A stretch of DNA of 64,000 nt, from the NCBI RefSeq assembly GCF_014649535.1, contig NZ_BMTF01000029.1:1-64000 (forward strand), in the 5' to 3' direction. The stretch is from Streptomyces gelaticus. GTDB lineage: Bacteria > Actinomycetota > Actinomycetes > Streptomycetales > Streptomycetaceae. The position numbers were made by a program, and so were the translations under genes. Under the pieces are notes generated by a model. The model was not told where the DNA came from. It worked only from the letters and a program-made list of their open reading frames with translations, and made no database searches. Below are positions 19,164-27,776 of the stretch, one piece after another (the stretch's first letter is position 1; each line of letters opens with the position of its first letter).

Positions 19164-20768
19164 ATGGTGGTCATCGGTGATGGCGAGCCGGCGGCCGACG
19201 CGGTGCGGGCAGCCGCGGGCCGGCTGCGCGGCGGCGACATCGGTCCACGGCGGGACGCCGTGGCCGAACTGGCCCGGCTCGGCGACGAGCATCCGGACCT
19301 GCGGCCGAACGTCGCGGAGGCGGTCTGCGCGTTCGTCCGAGAGCATCTGGCCCGGGACGAACACCCGGCGGACGGCGGCAACGATCCGGCCGGGCCGGAG
19401 GTACGGCGGGCGGCGCTCGGCATGCTCGCCGACCGGCTGCGTCCCGTACCGGACACGGCCGGGCCGGACACCGCCCGCTGGGACGGCATCAAGGTGGACC
19501 TGACCGGCGCGGTCGTGGACAGCATCGACTTCACCGGCTGCCGGTTCGCCCGGGCGACCTTCGCCGACTGCCTGTTCCGTGGCGATACCACATTCGAGGG
19601 AACGCGTTGGGAGCGCGAAGCGGTGTTCGCGCGCGCGGTGTTCGCCTGCGACGCCCGGTTCGCCGGTGCCCGGTTCGGCATGGAGGCCGTCTTCGGCCGG
19701 GCCCGGTTCCACGGCCGGGCCCGGTTCGACGATGCCCAATTCGACGGGCTCGCCTGGTTCGGATTCGGCGAGGAGGGTGTCTGGGAGGAGGAGAGCTGGG
19801 AGGATCTCGACGACGACGCCTTCACGGAGATGCTCGGGCCGGCGACCGCGATCCCCTGGTGCGAACCGAACGAGACCGACCCCCACTGGCCCGATGCGTA
19901 CCTGATGGGTGAGTACCAGACCTGGGAGGAGGGCGGGGACGGGGCGCTGTTCCGCGATGCCGCGTCGTTCCGCGGCGCGCACTTCCGGGACGCCGCGTGG
20001 TTCTGGAAGGTGCGGTTCGGCGCGGCGGCGATGTTCCGCGGTGCGCGCTTCGACTCGCAGGTGTACCTGGACCAACCCGCCGCCGACCTCACCGAAGCCC
20101 GCGCTGCGGCCACCGACCTCGAACAGCGGTGGCCGTTCGGCTGGGCGACGGTACCCGCGGACGACGGCCCGGCACGCCTGGCAACCGACGCCGCCGTCGC
20201 CCCGTACGCACACCAGTTGGCCGCGGCCGAGGCGTCAGGGCGGCTGGCCGGGCTGCGGATTCTGGATGCGCTCGGCGACGTCCGACCCGAGTTGCGCGCC
20301 GAGATCGTCACCGCGGCCTGTGCGTACCTGCGGATGCCGCTGCCGTTCCCGGTCGGCGCCGCGGACCTCGACGACGAGCAGCGGGCCGAACTGGCCGTGC
20401 GGCAGGCGGCGCAGAACCTGCTCACAACGCACCTGCGACCGGCGGAGGCCGACCGGTTCTGGCCGGACGCGGAGCTGCCGCTGTCCGGTGCCACGCTGGT
20501 CGACCTCGACCTGAGCGGCTGCCGGCTGGCGTACGCGGACTTCACGGGCACCCAGTTCCACGGCGTCACGCGGCTCGACGGCGGTCTGTTCACCCGCGCC
20601 GCGCTGTTCCGCCTGCCCGACGGCAGCGGCTTCGCGACATTCCACGGGCCGGTGAGCCATGACGGAGCCGACCTCGGCGAGGAGCACCTCGCCCTGTCCG
20701 GACTGCCCCGTCAGCACACCGCCCGCGCCACGCTCGAATCACTGCTCGCGGCCAGCCCCGCGCCGTGA
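19164..20768 (+). CDS. Pentapeptide-repeat-like protein
   Basis: This 534-residue protein contains two blocks of degenerate A(D/N)LXX/(A)XF-type pentapeptide repeats. The first is at about residues 115-185 (DFTGCRFARATFADCLF, then VFARAVFACDARFAGARF). The second is at about 255-290 (ALFRDAASFRGAHFRDAAWF). A shorter run occurs near 445-480 (ATLVDLDLSGCRLAYADFTG). Such repeats fold into a right-handed beta-helix. Between and around them lie helical segments with repeated VRxAAGRLRGG and AAEASGRLAGL units, suggesting an internal duplication. An acidic insert (about 205-250) interrupts the first helix. The function is unknown, and no DNA-gyrase-protecting partner or topoisomerase gene is adjacent. 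The start may alternatively be the GTG at 19158. Confidence 0.8.
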   Translation: MVVIGDGEPAADAVRAAAGRLRGGDIGPRRDAVAELARLGDEHPDLRPNVAEAVCAFVREHLARDEHPADGGNDPAGPEVRRAALGMLADRLRPVPDTAGPDTARWDGIKVDLTGAVVDSIDFTGCRFARATFADCLFRGDTTFEGTRWEREAVFARAVFACDARFAGARFGMEAVFGRARFHGRARFDDAQFDGLAWFGFGEEGVWEEESWEDLDDDAFTEMLGPATAIPWCEPNETDPHWPDAYLMGEYQTWEEGGDGALFRDAASFRGAHFRDAAWFWKVRFGAAAMFRGARFDSQVYLDQPAADLTEARAAATDLEQRWPFGWATVPADDGPARLATDAAVAPYAHQLAAAEASGRLAGLRILDALGDVRPELRAEIVTAACAYLRMPLPFPVGAADLDDEQRAELAVRQAAQNLLTTHLRPAEADRFWPDAELPLSGATLVDLDLSGCRLAYADFTGTQFHGVTRLDGGLFTRAALFRLPDGSGFATFHGPVSHDGADLGEEHLALSGLPRQHTARATLESLLAASPAP

Positions 20769-20931
20769 CCACGCTGCCGGTCCGGCGTCGTACCAGCGGA
20801 CCGACGCCCTGCCCGCACGGCGTGGCGGTCCCAGGGCCGCTTGTACGGGCCCGGGCTCTCAGCCGGCGTCATGCTTGCCAGGCTGATGCCGCCCGGGCAC
20901 TGCACGATCCGACCGTTGGCGACCTCCTCGA

Positions 20932-20960
20932 AGCGCTGCCCGGACCGACCGGGCAGCGCT
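20932..20960. terminator. 12-bp hairpin between convergent genes
   Basis: AGCGCTGCCCGG (20932-20943) and its perfect complement (20949-20960) flank a 5-base loop. The hairpin lies between the convergent pentapeptide-repeat gene and the Cys-rich protein gene, 54 bases beyond the stop of the latter, so it can serve as a bidirectional terminator. Confidence 0.65.
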
Positions 20961-21013
20961 CCGCACACATCGAAGTGTGCTTCGCAGTCTGCTCCGGTGA
21001 CCGGGCCGAGGGG

Positions 21014-21256
21014 TCAGGCGTGATCCACGAGCTGGGACTCGGACAGGCCCTTCGCACGTGCGCAGTGTGCGCAGCAGAAGAACTGTCCGTCGGCTTGCAT
21101 GCCGTGACCGAGGATGCGGCACTGGCAGTTGACACAGATCGGGGCGATCTTCTGGGCGGCGCACTCGATGCTGTCGAAGACGTGGACCGCCCCGTCCGCG
21201 ACACGTACCTCGAACGCCAGCTCGTATTCGTTGTGGCAGACCTCGCACACGGCCAT
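21014..21256 (-). CDS. Small Cys-rich metal-binding protein
   Basis: This 80-residue protein has nine Cys and four His arranged as three clusters: CEVCHNEY at the N-terminus, ECAAQKIAPICVNCQCRI in the middle, and GHGMQADGQFFCCAHCAR near the end. This is a treble-clef/zinc-ribbon-like layout common in small actinobacterial proteins that are often labelled prokaryotic metallothionein. It probably binds zinc or copper in the cytoplasm. The ATG has AGGAATG upstream. It is monocistronic and converges on the pentapeptide-repeat gene. Confidence 0.8.
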   Translation of the reverse strand: MAVCEVCHNEYELAFEVRVADGAVHVFDSIECAAQKIAPICVNCQCRILGHGMQADGQFFCCAHCARAKGLSESQLVDHA

Positions 21257-21808
21257 GGACGATCATTCCTTGCTGCCGGAATCGATGAGCTGGGGCACCT
21301 GCACGTTCACTCGCCGGTGAAAGCGCGGTGCCCTGGACACTAGCGGAAGGGCGCACCGATCCTCCGGCAGCGCGTGCACTGCTGCCCGACCGTGCTGGCG
21401 GAATCACTCACACAGCGTCCTCGCGCCCAGCGCGGCAATCACGGAACCGTCCACCGGGTGGTGGTGGCACACCATGACCCGCGACTCAGGTCCGCAAACG
21501 GAGAAGACTGCCCCCACTCGCCCCCTCCCGGCACCCCCGGCCAAAACTGCTCGTCCCCTGCGCGCAGGACTGGACGCCCGAGCCCGCGGCCTCCTCACTG
21601 GCCGGGGCGGCAACAGCGCAAGCCGGTCACCCTCCCCTTGTGCGGCATACGGCACGGCATACGTCGAACGCCGACATCCTCAAGGACCGACCGCCAGGCC
21701 CGGCCGGGAAATGCCCGAGGTCATCAAGGGCGCGTTGTTCCTGCTGCGGTGAAGTACGAGGCGCTTGAAAGACGTTGTTGCGGCTCCCACCGGCTGCCCG
21801 GCTGTGTG
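21257..21808. other. 552-base region without a supported gene
   Basis: No frame here has a credible start and family. The left end contains the promoter of the Cys-rich protein gene. The right end is the 3' flank of the DinB-like gene. Overlapping frames around 21400-21750 on both strands are Pro/Arg-rich and look like shadows. Confidence 0.4.
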
Positions 21809-22384
21809 TCAGGTTGTCGTGCTGACTTCGTTGCTGGTTCCTTGCTCCGCGGTGAAGCCGTGGAGGTGGAGGTCGCGAAGGACGCCGATTTCGGCGCCGT
21901 GGTGAGCGGCTTCGTCCAGGGCGTGGAGAGCCAGGAGCAGGTAGCTCTCGTGACCGTAGGAGCCGGCGCGGGGGCCCATGGGCTGGAGAAGACGGTCATC
22001 GCCAAGGAGTTCGACGCGGGTTCGGAATCGGGACCAGTCGGTGACCAGCATCTGGACGCCTTCGGCCGCCGTGCCCGGCCACAGGTGCTGGTCACCGCTC
22101 GGGGTTTCGTCGTCAAAGAAGCGGCCGTAGCCGCGCAGACAGTCTGCCCCGATGTGCCAGATACGCCACGCGATCGTCGTGAACGGTGCCGGACGGACAT
22201 CGCCGGCGGGCCGTGGATCGGCACGGAACACACCGTTCTCATCCGCCCGGAGCGTCATGCACGAGGCGACGGGCTCCCAGAGGTACTCGGCGTCGGTGAG
22301 GCCGTCAAGGCGGGCGAGGGTTCTGGAACGTACGTCGTCAAAGGTCTCGAGCAGATCTCGGGTGACAGGGCCGGGCGAGGTCAT
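21809..22384 (-). CDS. DinB-like (YfiT/mycothiol transferase superfamily) protein
   Basis: This 191-residue protein fits the DinB four-helix metalloprotein superfamily. Helix 1 reads LLETFDDVRSRTLARLDGL and is followed by the characteristic LTDAEYLWEPV. A candidate metal ligand occurs in TTIAWRIWHIGADCL and a second His pair in DEAAHHGAEIGVLRDLH, which matches the usual H...HxxxH layout. In actinobacteria many relatives are mycothiol-dependent S-transferases that detoxify electrophiles, but the substrate cannot be told. The ATG follows CGGAG at good spacing. The gene stands alone. Confidence 0.82.
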   Translation of the reverse strand: MTSPGPVTRDLLETFDDVRSRTLARLDGLTDAEYLWEPVASCMTLRADENGVFRADPRPAGDVRPAPFTTIAWRIWHIGADCLRGYGRFFDDETPSGDQHLWPGTAAEGVQMLVTDWSRFRTRVELLGDDRLLQPMGPRAGSYGHESYLLLALHALDEAAHHGAEIGVLRDLHLHGFTAEQGTSNEVSTTT

Positions 22385-22623
22385 TGGCTGCTCCGGGTTC
22401 GCCGACAGGTGAGGCCACCGTTGATCACCGGTGTGCGAAGACGGAAGATCACGCAGTGGCTGCGGGGCAAGCGTAATCTGCAATCCGCAGAGGACTTCGG
22501 TTTGCGCACGGTTGGGGACCGACTGCCGAGGGGGGCGTGTGCCGCGTCGCGCGCGGTGGGGGATTTGTCATGGGCCGGGCTCATCGTCTGGCTGATCGCC
22601 TGCTACTGACCCTGCTGCGCCCA

Positions 22624-22656
22624 TCGGGCCCGTCACCGGAAGAGTGACGGGCCCGA
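22624..22656. terminator. 13-bp hairpin downstream of the secreted-protein gene
   Basis: Arms 22624-22636 and 22644-22656 are perfectly complementary around a 7-base loop. The hairpin lies 38 bases past the stop of the minus-strand secreted-protein gene. It is also 14 bases after the end of an open plus-strand frame that I do not otherwise support. A terminator for the secreted-protein gene is the simplest reading. Confidence 0.7.
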
Positions 22657-22694
22657 CTCAGTGTCTCGCGGCCTCTGGGTGCTGCGGAGGAGGC

Positions 22695-23024
22695 TCATCC
22701 CGTACGAGGCTCAGCTGCGATGATCTTCGCGTCGCGGTCGCACCATACCGTTGAAGTGCTGCCAGAGGCAGCCCAGTTGCCGTAGTGCCAGTACCTGTAC
22801 TTCCTGGCATCCAGCGTCTCGCACCTGATGGCGAGGAAGAACGATCCGCCGGTGCAGGAGATCCTCGCCCCCTTGTGACCGCCGCTGCCGTCGATGATCT
22901 GCGGATAGCTCGGACAGATGAGCCCTGTGGCCCCGGCCGAGGCCGGCGACGCGAGGCCGAGCATGCCTGCGCCGGCCAGTGCGATGGATGTAGCGACGGC
23001 TGCGACCCGAGAACGAATGGACAT
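22695..23024 (-). CDS. Small secreted protein
   Basis: This 109-residue precursor has a textbook Sec signal peptide: basic start MSIRSR, hydrophobic core, and ASPASA/G cleavage around residue 30. The mature part of about 79 residues has four Cys, a GSGGHKGARISCTGGSF segment and several aromatic residues, suggesting a small disulfide-bonded extracellular protein. The ATG follows a strong AGGAAAGGA. No family or function is recognisable. It is monocistronic with its own terminator. Confidence 0.82.
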   Translation of the reverse strand: MSIRSRVAAVATSIALAGAGMLGLASPASAGATGLICPSYPQIIDGSGGHKGARISCTGGSFFLAIRCETLDARKYRYWHYGNWAASGSTSTVWCDRDAKIIAAEPRTG

Positions 23025-23585
23025 GCTGTCCTTTCCTGGTGGTCCTTCGGCGTACGGAGGGAAGGAGGCTAGCGGCCCCGGTCACGATTCGGTAGGGTCC
23101 GCGCGGGGTGGAGGGGTCACTGACCGCTGAGGGCGCACGGCACGCGCGACGCCTGGCCGGTCGGGAAGCACCCGGCCACAGCCGACTCCATCACCGTGGC
23201 GAACACTCGCCGGGCCTACGACACGGCGCTCGGCAAGGTCGTCCCGAGCTCGGCGAGGGCCGGTACCTGTCGGCTGTCGCCAACGACGAGAACCAGGTTC
23301 TCGAACAGCTCTGGGGCACCGCCGTCAGTGCCTGGACGCCCGTCCCTGATCCGGCCGGCCCGGTTACGGAAAGCGCGACGTGCCGGCTTGGCCCGGGTGA
23401 ACAGCGAGCGCAGGGCGACAAGTTGGTCGTGACGTCGGTCGCCGTGCAGTGCCTTGCCGGGGCTCAGCGCGAGCGCTCGACGCGTCGACGGAGCGCGAGG
23501 GGTTCCGGGCGGCGGCGGGCAGAGGGCGGAAGGTGGAGTCAGGGCGGGCGGTTCACCCTTGTCGACAGCGCTCGGGGTGGGCGGT
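23025..23585. other. 561-base region without a supported gene
   Basis: The left 60 bases should contain the promoter of the small secreted protein. The rest has overlapping frames on both strands with no start signals. It lies next to the severed histidine-kinase remnant and may itself be flanking DNA carried along with that rearrangement. Confidence 0.35.
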
Positions 23586-23870
23586 TCACACCGTCGGCAG
23601 CACGATCGTGAACGTCGTCCCCGTCCCCACCGTGCTCTCCACGTCGATCGTCCCCTTGTGGTCCGAGACGATCTGCCGGGCGATCGACAGGCCCAGCCCA
23701 CTGCCGCCCGTCTCCCGTCCCCGGGCCGCGTCGGCGCGCCAGAAGCGGTCGAAGACGTGCGGAAGGTCATCCGCAGGGATGCCCGTGCCCGTGTCGCGGA
23801 CCTGGACGATCGCCCGGTCGCCGTGGTGCACCAGGCACAGCGTCACGGTGCCGCCCGCCCAGCCGGCCGA
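23586..23870 (-). pseudogene. 3' remnant of a sensor histidine kinase
   Basis: Read on the minus strand, this piece encodes the end of a HATPase domain: GGTVTL, then the G1 box VRDTGTGIPADDLPHVF, then the G2 box GGSGLGLSIARQIV, ending in GTTFTIVLPTV and a stop. The dimerisation/phosphoacceptor domain, the N box and everything upstream are missing. The sequence runs directly into the 3' end of the oxidoreductase gene in a different frame. No partner response regulator is present. It is a non-functional relic of a two-component sensor cut by a deletion or rearrangement. Confidence 0.8.
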
Positions 23871-26800
23871 CGAGTTCCGCGGACCGTGCCCTGTATCGCG
23901 CCACCGATGCCATCTTGATCTCCTCGTAGCCGCGCACGGTGTCGGGCAGTGAGGCGATCTCGACGGCCAAGCCGTGGCAGCCCTCGTCGAGATTCCGGCA
24001 GACCTCGCTGATCGTGGCCTCGTACTCGACGACCAGGGCCCGTTCCGTGCGCCGCACGCGTGCCGCTCCGAAGGGGTCCAGGCGGGTGCCACGGAGCCTG
24101 CGCATCGCGGCGAGTGCCTGGAAGGCGGGCTTGAACCAGGGGCCGAGTTCGATCTTGCGAGTCATTCCGAGTGCCCGCAGTACGGGCGGATGGAGACGGT
24201 AGGAGATCCGCGCGCCGTCCCCGAAGCGGGCCTTCACCTCCCGCTCGACCTCGGGGTCGAGGGAGAGCCGGGCCACCTCGTACTCGTCCTTGTACGCCAT
24301 CAGCTTGTGCAGGTTCCTGGCAACGGCCTCGGTGAGTGCGGTCGAGCCGGGGACGCTCTCGCCCTCTGCTCGACGTACCTGTTCGACGAAGCGTGCGTAC
24401 CTCGCTGCGTAGGCGGCGTTCTGGTACGCGATGAGGTCCGGTACCCGGACCGCCAGGAGCCGGGCGAGCTCCGACTCGGGGGCGGCACCGACCAGTTCGA
24501 GGGTACGCCGGGCCTCGTCGGACAGACCGCGCTCCGGCTTGGGTGAGGCGGCCCGCCCCTCCAGGAGATCGGCGAAGGCCTCGGGGTCGGCGACGGCCTG
24601 GCGGCCGAGACGGAACGCCTTGAGGTTGGCCTCGACTTTCACACCGTTGAGGGTGATCGCCTCCTCGATGGCACGGGCCGGCAGCGGCAGCCCGCCGGTC
24701 TGGTAGGCCGCGCCCGTGAGCAGGAGATTGGCGAACTGGTCCTCGCCCAGCAGGTCGTTGGCGAGCCGGCGCGCGTCGAGGAAGACCGCGTCCCTGGACT
24801 CTGTCCGGATCCGTTCCTTGAGAGGTCCGACGGGCGGGAACGACACCTCCGGGTCGATCACCATCTGTCCGGTCGGGACCTCTGCCGTGGAGACGACCGC
24901 CACTGTGCGTGCCGGGGTGGCCGTCGTCAGCTGTCCGGGATCGGCTGCGACGAGCAGATCACAGCCGAGGTAGAGATCGCACTCGTCCAGGGCCGCTTTA
25001 CCGGCCTGATCCGTCGTCTCCTTGGTGATCTTGATGTCGGAGACCACCGCGCCGCCCTTCTGGGCCAGGCCGGTCTGGTCCAGGGCCCGGACGTGCCGGC
25101 CCGCGAGTGAAGCCGCGGTGCTGAGGATCTGGGCGAGCGTGACCACGCCGGAGCCCCCGACACCGGTGATCCGGGTGGTGTGGGATGCCGGTACGAAAGG
25201 CTCCGGATCGGGCAGAGCAGCGTCGTCCGGCATCGGGACGGGGACGAAGGCGGGCTTTTTGCCGACGGGGACGACGGTGAGGAACGAGGGACAGTCCCCC
25301 GCCAGGCAGGCGTAGTCCTTGTTGCAGGAGGACTGGTCGATCCGGGTCTTGCGGCCGAACTCGGTGTCGACGGGCTGCACGGAGAGGCAGTTGGACTGCT
25401 GTCCGCAGTCGCCGCATCCTTCGCACACCCGCTCGTTGATCACCACGCGCTCGGTGGGTTCGGGCACGAGGCCGCGCTTGCGCTTGCGTCGGAGTTCCGT
25501 CGCGCATTCCTGATCGTGGAGGAGCAGGGTGACGCCGGGGGTCCGGGCGAGCACCTCCTGGGCCTCGGCCAGGCGGTCGCGGTGCCAGACGACGACGCCC
25601 TTCGGAAGCGTGATCCTCCGGTAGCGCTTGACGTCCTCGGTCGTGACGATGATGCGCTTGACGCCCTCCGCCAGGAGGCCCTGGACTATCGCGGGCACGG
25701 GCATGACGCCGACGGGTTGCTGGCCGCCGGTCATCGCCACCGCCGAGTTGTGGAGCAGCTTGTAGGTGACGTTCACTCCCGCCGAGACCGCAGCGCGGAT
25801 GGCGAGGCTGCCGGAGTGGTGGAAGGTGCCGTCACCGAGGTTCTGGATCAGGTGGTCGCGTTCGAGGAACGGCTGCATGCCGATCCACTGGGCGCCCTCG
25901 CCTCCCATCTGGGTCATGCCGATCACGTCCCCGGCCTGGGAGGGGGCCATGAGCGTGACCATGGCGTGGCAGCCGATCCCGGCCCCGACGGCGGCTCCCT
26001 CGGGTGCCTTGGTCGAGAGGTTGTGAGGACAGCCGGAACAGAAGTAGGGGGTGCGGGTGAGCAAGGGCAGAAGCGGCAGGCTCTTGCGCCGGGTTGTTGC
26101 CCGAATATTCTCCAACCAGCTTTGCACGGTGAGGAATTCACCCAGTTCGTTCAGGCGGGGTGCGAGCCGTGCGGCGACGGTGTCGGGATCGAGTTCTCCG
26201 TCGAGGGGAAACAGGGCCGAGCCGTCGGGTGTGCGCTTGCCGGAGACGGACGGCTGGTCACCCTGGCCGTAGAGCAGGTCCTTGAGAGCGGTCTCGACGA
26301 GTGGGCGCTTCTCCTCCACGACAACGATGTGGCGCAGTCCGCTCGCAAACCGTTCGACGACCGTGGGTTCCAGAGGGTGGATCATGCCGAGGTGCAGCAG
26401 CCGTACACCGCGGCGCCCCAGTTCCGCGTCGTCGAGTCCGAGGATGCGAAGGGCCTGGCGGAGGTCGAGGAAGGTCTTGCCCGCCGCGACGATGCCGATG
26501 CGGTCGTCGGGACCCGTTCTGGTGATCCGGTTGAGGTTGTTGGCGGCGGCGTAGCGACGGGCGATCTCCAGACGGGCGCCGTCCCGGCTGCGTTCCAGAT
26601 CGCCGAGGGCCGGTTGCACCATCCGGCTGCCTACGGTGTGGCGGTACGACACCCCGTCGACCGCGAGGTCCGGAACGACCGGTGACACCCGTCCGGCGCT
26701 CACGTCGACGGTGCCGGAGCCGTCGGCGACGGCCGTCACGATCTTCAGCGCCACCCACAGTCCGGACGCCCGGGACATCGCCACACCGTGCAGCCCGAAG

Positions 26801-27360
26801 TCGAGGGCTTCCTGCGGGTCGGACGGGTAGAGCGTGGGCAGACCCAGATCTGCGAGGAGCAGTTCGGAGGCGCCGGGGACGGTCGACGACTTGGCGGCGG
26901 GATCGTCGCCGACCAGGGCCAGTGCGCCGCCGTCCGGGTGGGTGCCCATCAGGTTGTTGTGCCGGATGGCGTCCGAAGCGCGGTCGAGGCCCGGGGACTT
27001 GCCGTACCAGATGGCCGTGACACCGTCGACGCGCTTGTCCGGCTGCGCCGAGGCGAGTTGGGTGCCCTGGCCGGCCGTCGCCGCGAGTTCCTCGTTGACG
27101 CCCGGGCGGAAGACGATGTCGTACTCGTCGAGAAGGGAGCCGCAGCGCGTGAGTTCCATGTCGTATCCCGCGAGCGGCGAACCCTCGTATCCGGAGACGA
27201 ATCCCGCGGTGCCGCGGCCCTCGCGACGGTCGGCGCGACGGATGTCGAGCGGCAGGCGGGCGAGGGCCTGGATGCCGGTGAGGTGAACGATGCCTTCTTC
27301 GCGTACGTATCGATCCTGAAGCGTGGGGCGGGAGCCGGTTGCTTTCTGGGGGGTCACCAC
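23767..27360 (-). CDS. Indolepyruvate ferredoxin oxidoreductase family protein (fused IorA/IorB type)
   Basis: This cytoplasmic enzyme of about 1197 residues is of the fused type that oxidatively decarboxylates aryl-pyruvates to aryl-acyl-CoA using TPP, CoA and iron-sulfur clusters. In order it has a pyrimidine-binding and transketolase-like part (about 20-400), a TPP core with CSGCPHN and NLGDGTFHHSGSLAIRAA (about 455-600), and a Cys-rich ferredoxin-like segment with CEGCGDCGQQSNC and CNKDYACLAGDCPS (about 655-705). A gamma domain with GVGGSGVVTLAQIL follows (about 745 on). The C-terminus reaches the conserved RGYEEIKMASVARYR and then reads about 40 further residues through histidine-kinase remnant DNA, so the natural end has been replaced. 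The GTG pair at 27355-27360 follows GGAGGAA. It may serve aromatic amino-acid degradation. Confidence 0.88.
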   Translation of the reverse strand: MVTPQKATGSRPTLQDRYVREEGIVHLTGIQALARLPLDIRRADRREGRGTAGFVSGYEGSPLAGYDMELTRCGSLLDEYDIVFRPGVNEELAATAGQGTQLASAQPDKRVDGVTAIWYGKSPGLDRASDAIRHNNLMGTHPDGGALALVGDDPAAKSSTVPGASELLLADLGLPTLYPSDPQEALDFGLHGVAMSRASGLWVALKIVTAVADGSGTVDVSAGRVSPVVPDLAVDGVSYRHTVGSRMVQPALGDLERSRDGARLEIARRYAAANNLNRITRTGPDDRIGIVAAGKTFLDLRQALRILGLDDAELGRRGVRLLHLGMIHPLEPTVVERFASGLRHIVVVEEKRPLVETALKDLLYGQGDQPSVSGKRTPDGSALFPLDGELDPDTVAARLAPRLNELGEFLTVQSWLENIRATTRRKSLPLLPLLTRTPYFCSGCPHNLSTKAPEGAAVGAGIGCHAMVTLMAPSQAGDVIGMTQMGGEGAQWIGMQPFLERDHLIQNLGDGTFHHSGSLAIRAAVSAGVNVTYKLLHNSAVAMTGGQQPVGVMPVPAIVQGLLAEGVKRIIVTTEDVKRYRRITLPKGVVVWHRDRLAEAQEVLARTPGVTLLLHDQECATELRRKRKRGLVPEPTERVVINERVCEGCGDCGQQSNCLSVQPVDTEFGRKTRIDQSSCNKDYACLAGDCPSFLTVVPVGKKPAFVPVPMPDDAALPDPEPFVPASHTTRITGVGGSGVVTLAQILSTAASLAGRHVRALDQTGLAQKGGAVVSDIKITKETTDQAGKAALDECDLYLGCDLLVAADPGQLTTATPARTVAVVSTAEVPTGQMVIDPEVSFPPVGPLKERIRTESRDAVFLDARRLANDLLGEDQFANLLLTGAAYQTGGLPLPARAIEEAITLNGVKVEANLKAFRLGRQAVADPEAFADLLEGRAASPKPERGLSDEARRTLELVGAAPESELARLLAVRVPDLIAYQNAAYAARYARFVEQVRRAEGESVPGSTALTEAVARNLHKLMAYKDEYEVARLSLDPEVEREVKARFGDGARISYRLHPPVLRALGMTRKIELGPWFKPAFQALAAMRRLRGTRLDPFGAARVRRTERALVVEYEATISEVCRNLDEGCHGLAVEIASLPDTVRGYEEIKMASVARYRARSAELVGRLGGRHRDAVPGAPRRPGDRPGPRHGHGHPCG

Positions 27361-27776
27361 TGCGTTCCTCCGGGTGGGGCATCTGTGGCCGTCGGGGCGG
27401 ACGAGGAGTCGGGCCGGTACGGCAAGGGCGGGCGCCCGAAACAGCCGTGCCTGCGAGGCGCGGCCATGGTGCGCGTGTCGGTACTGGGGGCTCTGGTCGC
27501 CGGACGGGCCGTGCCACCGAACGGGACAAGAGGCCGGGAGTGAGGGCCGGGAGAGTGCCGGGCACGCGGCCCGGCGCCCCACAGACGCTCCATGCCGGGC
27601 CAGGCCCTGTCCGTCGGACTGCTGTCTGCCGCGCGGTGTCCGGCATGCACGCTCGCGGCGTTGCCGAAGTGGCCCAGTAGCTCTGCTACGAGGCCGTTCC
27701 GGCGCTTGGCGGTCGCACGCACCGGGACGCCGCGCGGCCGCTCTCCGGGGCGGCGACGGCAGTTCGACGACAGGAC
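27361..27776. other. 416-base region without a supported gene
   Basis: This lies between the flavin hydroxylase stop and the oxidoreductase start, both on the minus strand. The left end carries the ribosome-binding site and presumably the promoter of the oxidoreductase gene. Frames present on both strands are Arg-rich shadows. No palindrome matching the CTCTTG-N9-CAAGAG element was found here, so the oxidoreductase is probably not under the same TetR protein. Confidence 0.4.

Noticed and set aside
22409-22609. 66-codon plus-strand frame ending 14 bases before a hairpin
   Set aside because: It has a GTG start without a ribosome-binding site and no recognisable family, and the hairpin is explained by the convergent secreted-protein gene.
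25180-26685. 500-residue plus-strand frame inside the indolepyruvate oxidoreductase gene
   Set aside because: The minus strand encodes Fe-S and TPP motifs throughout. The plus frame is Gly/Asp/Val-rich shadow sequence.
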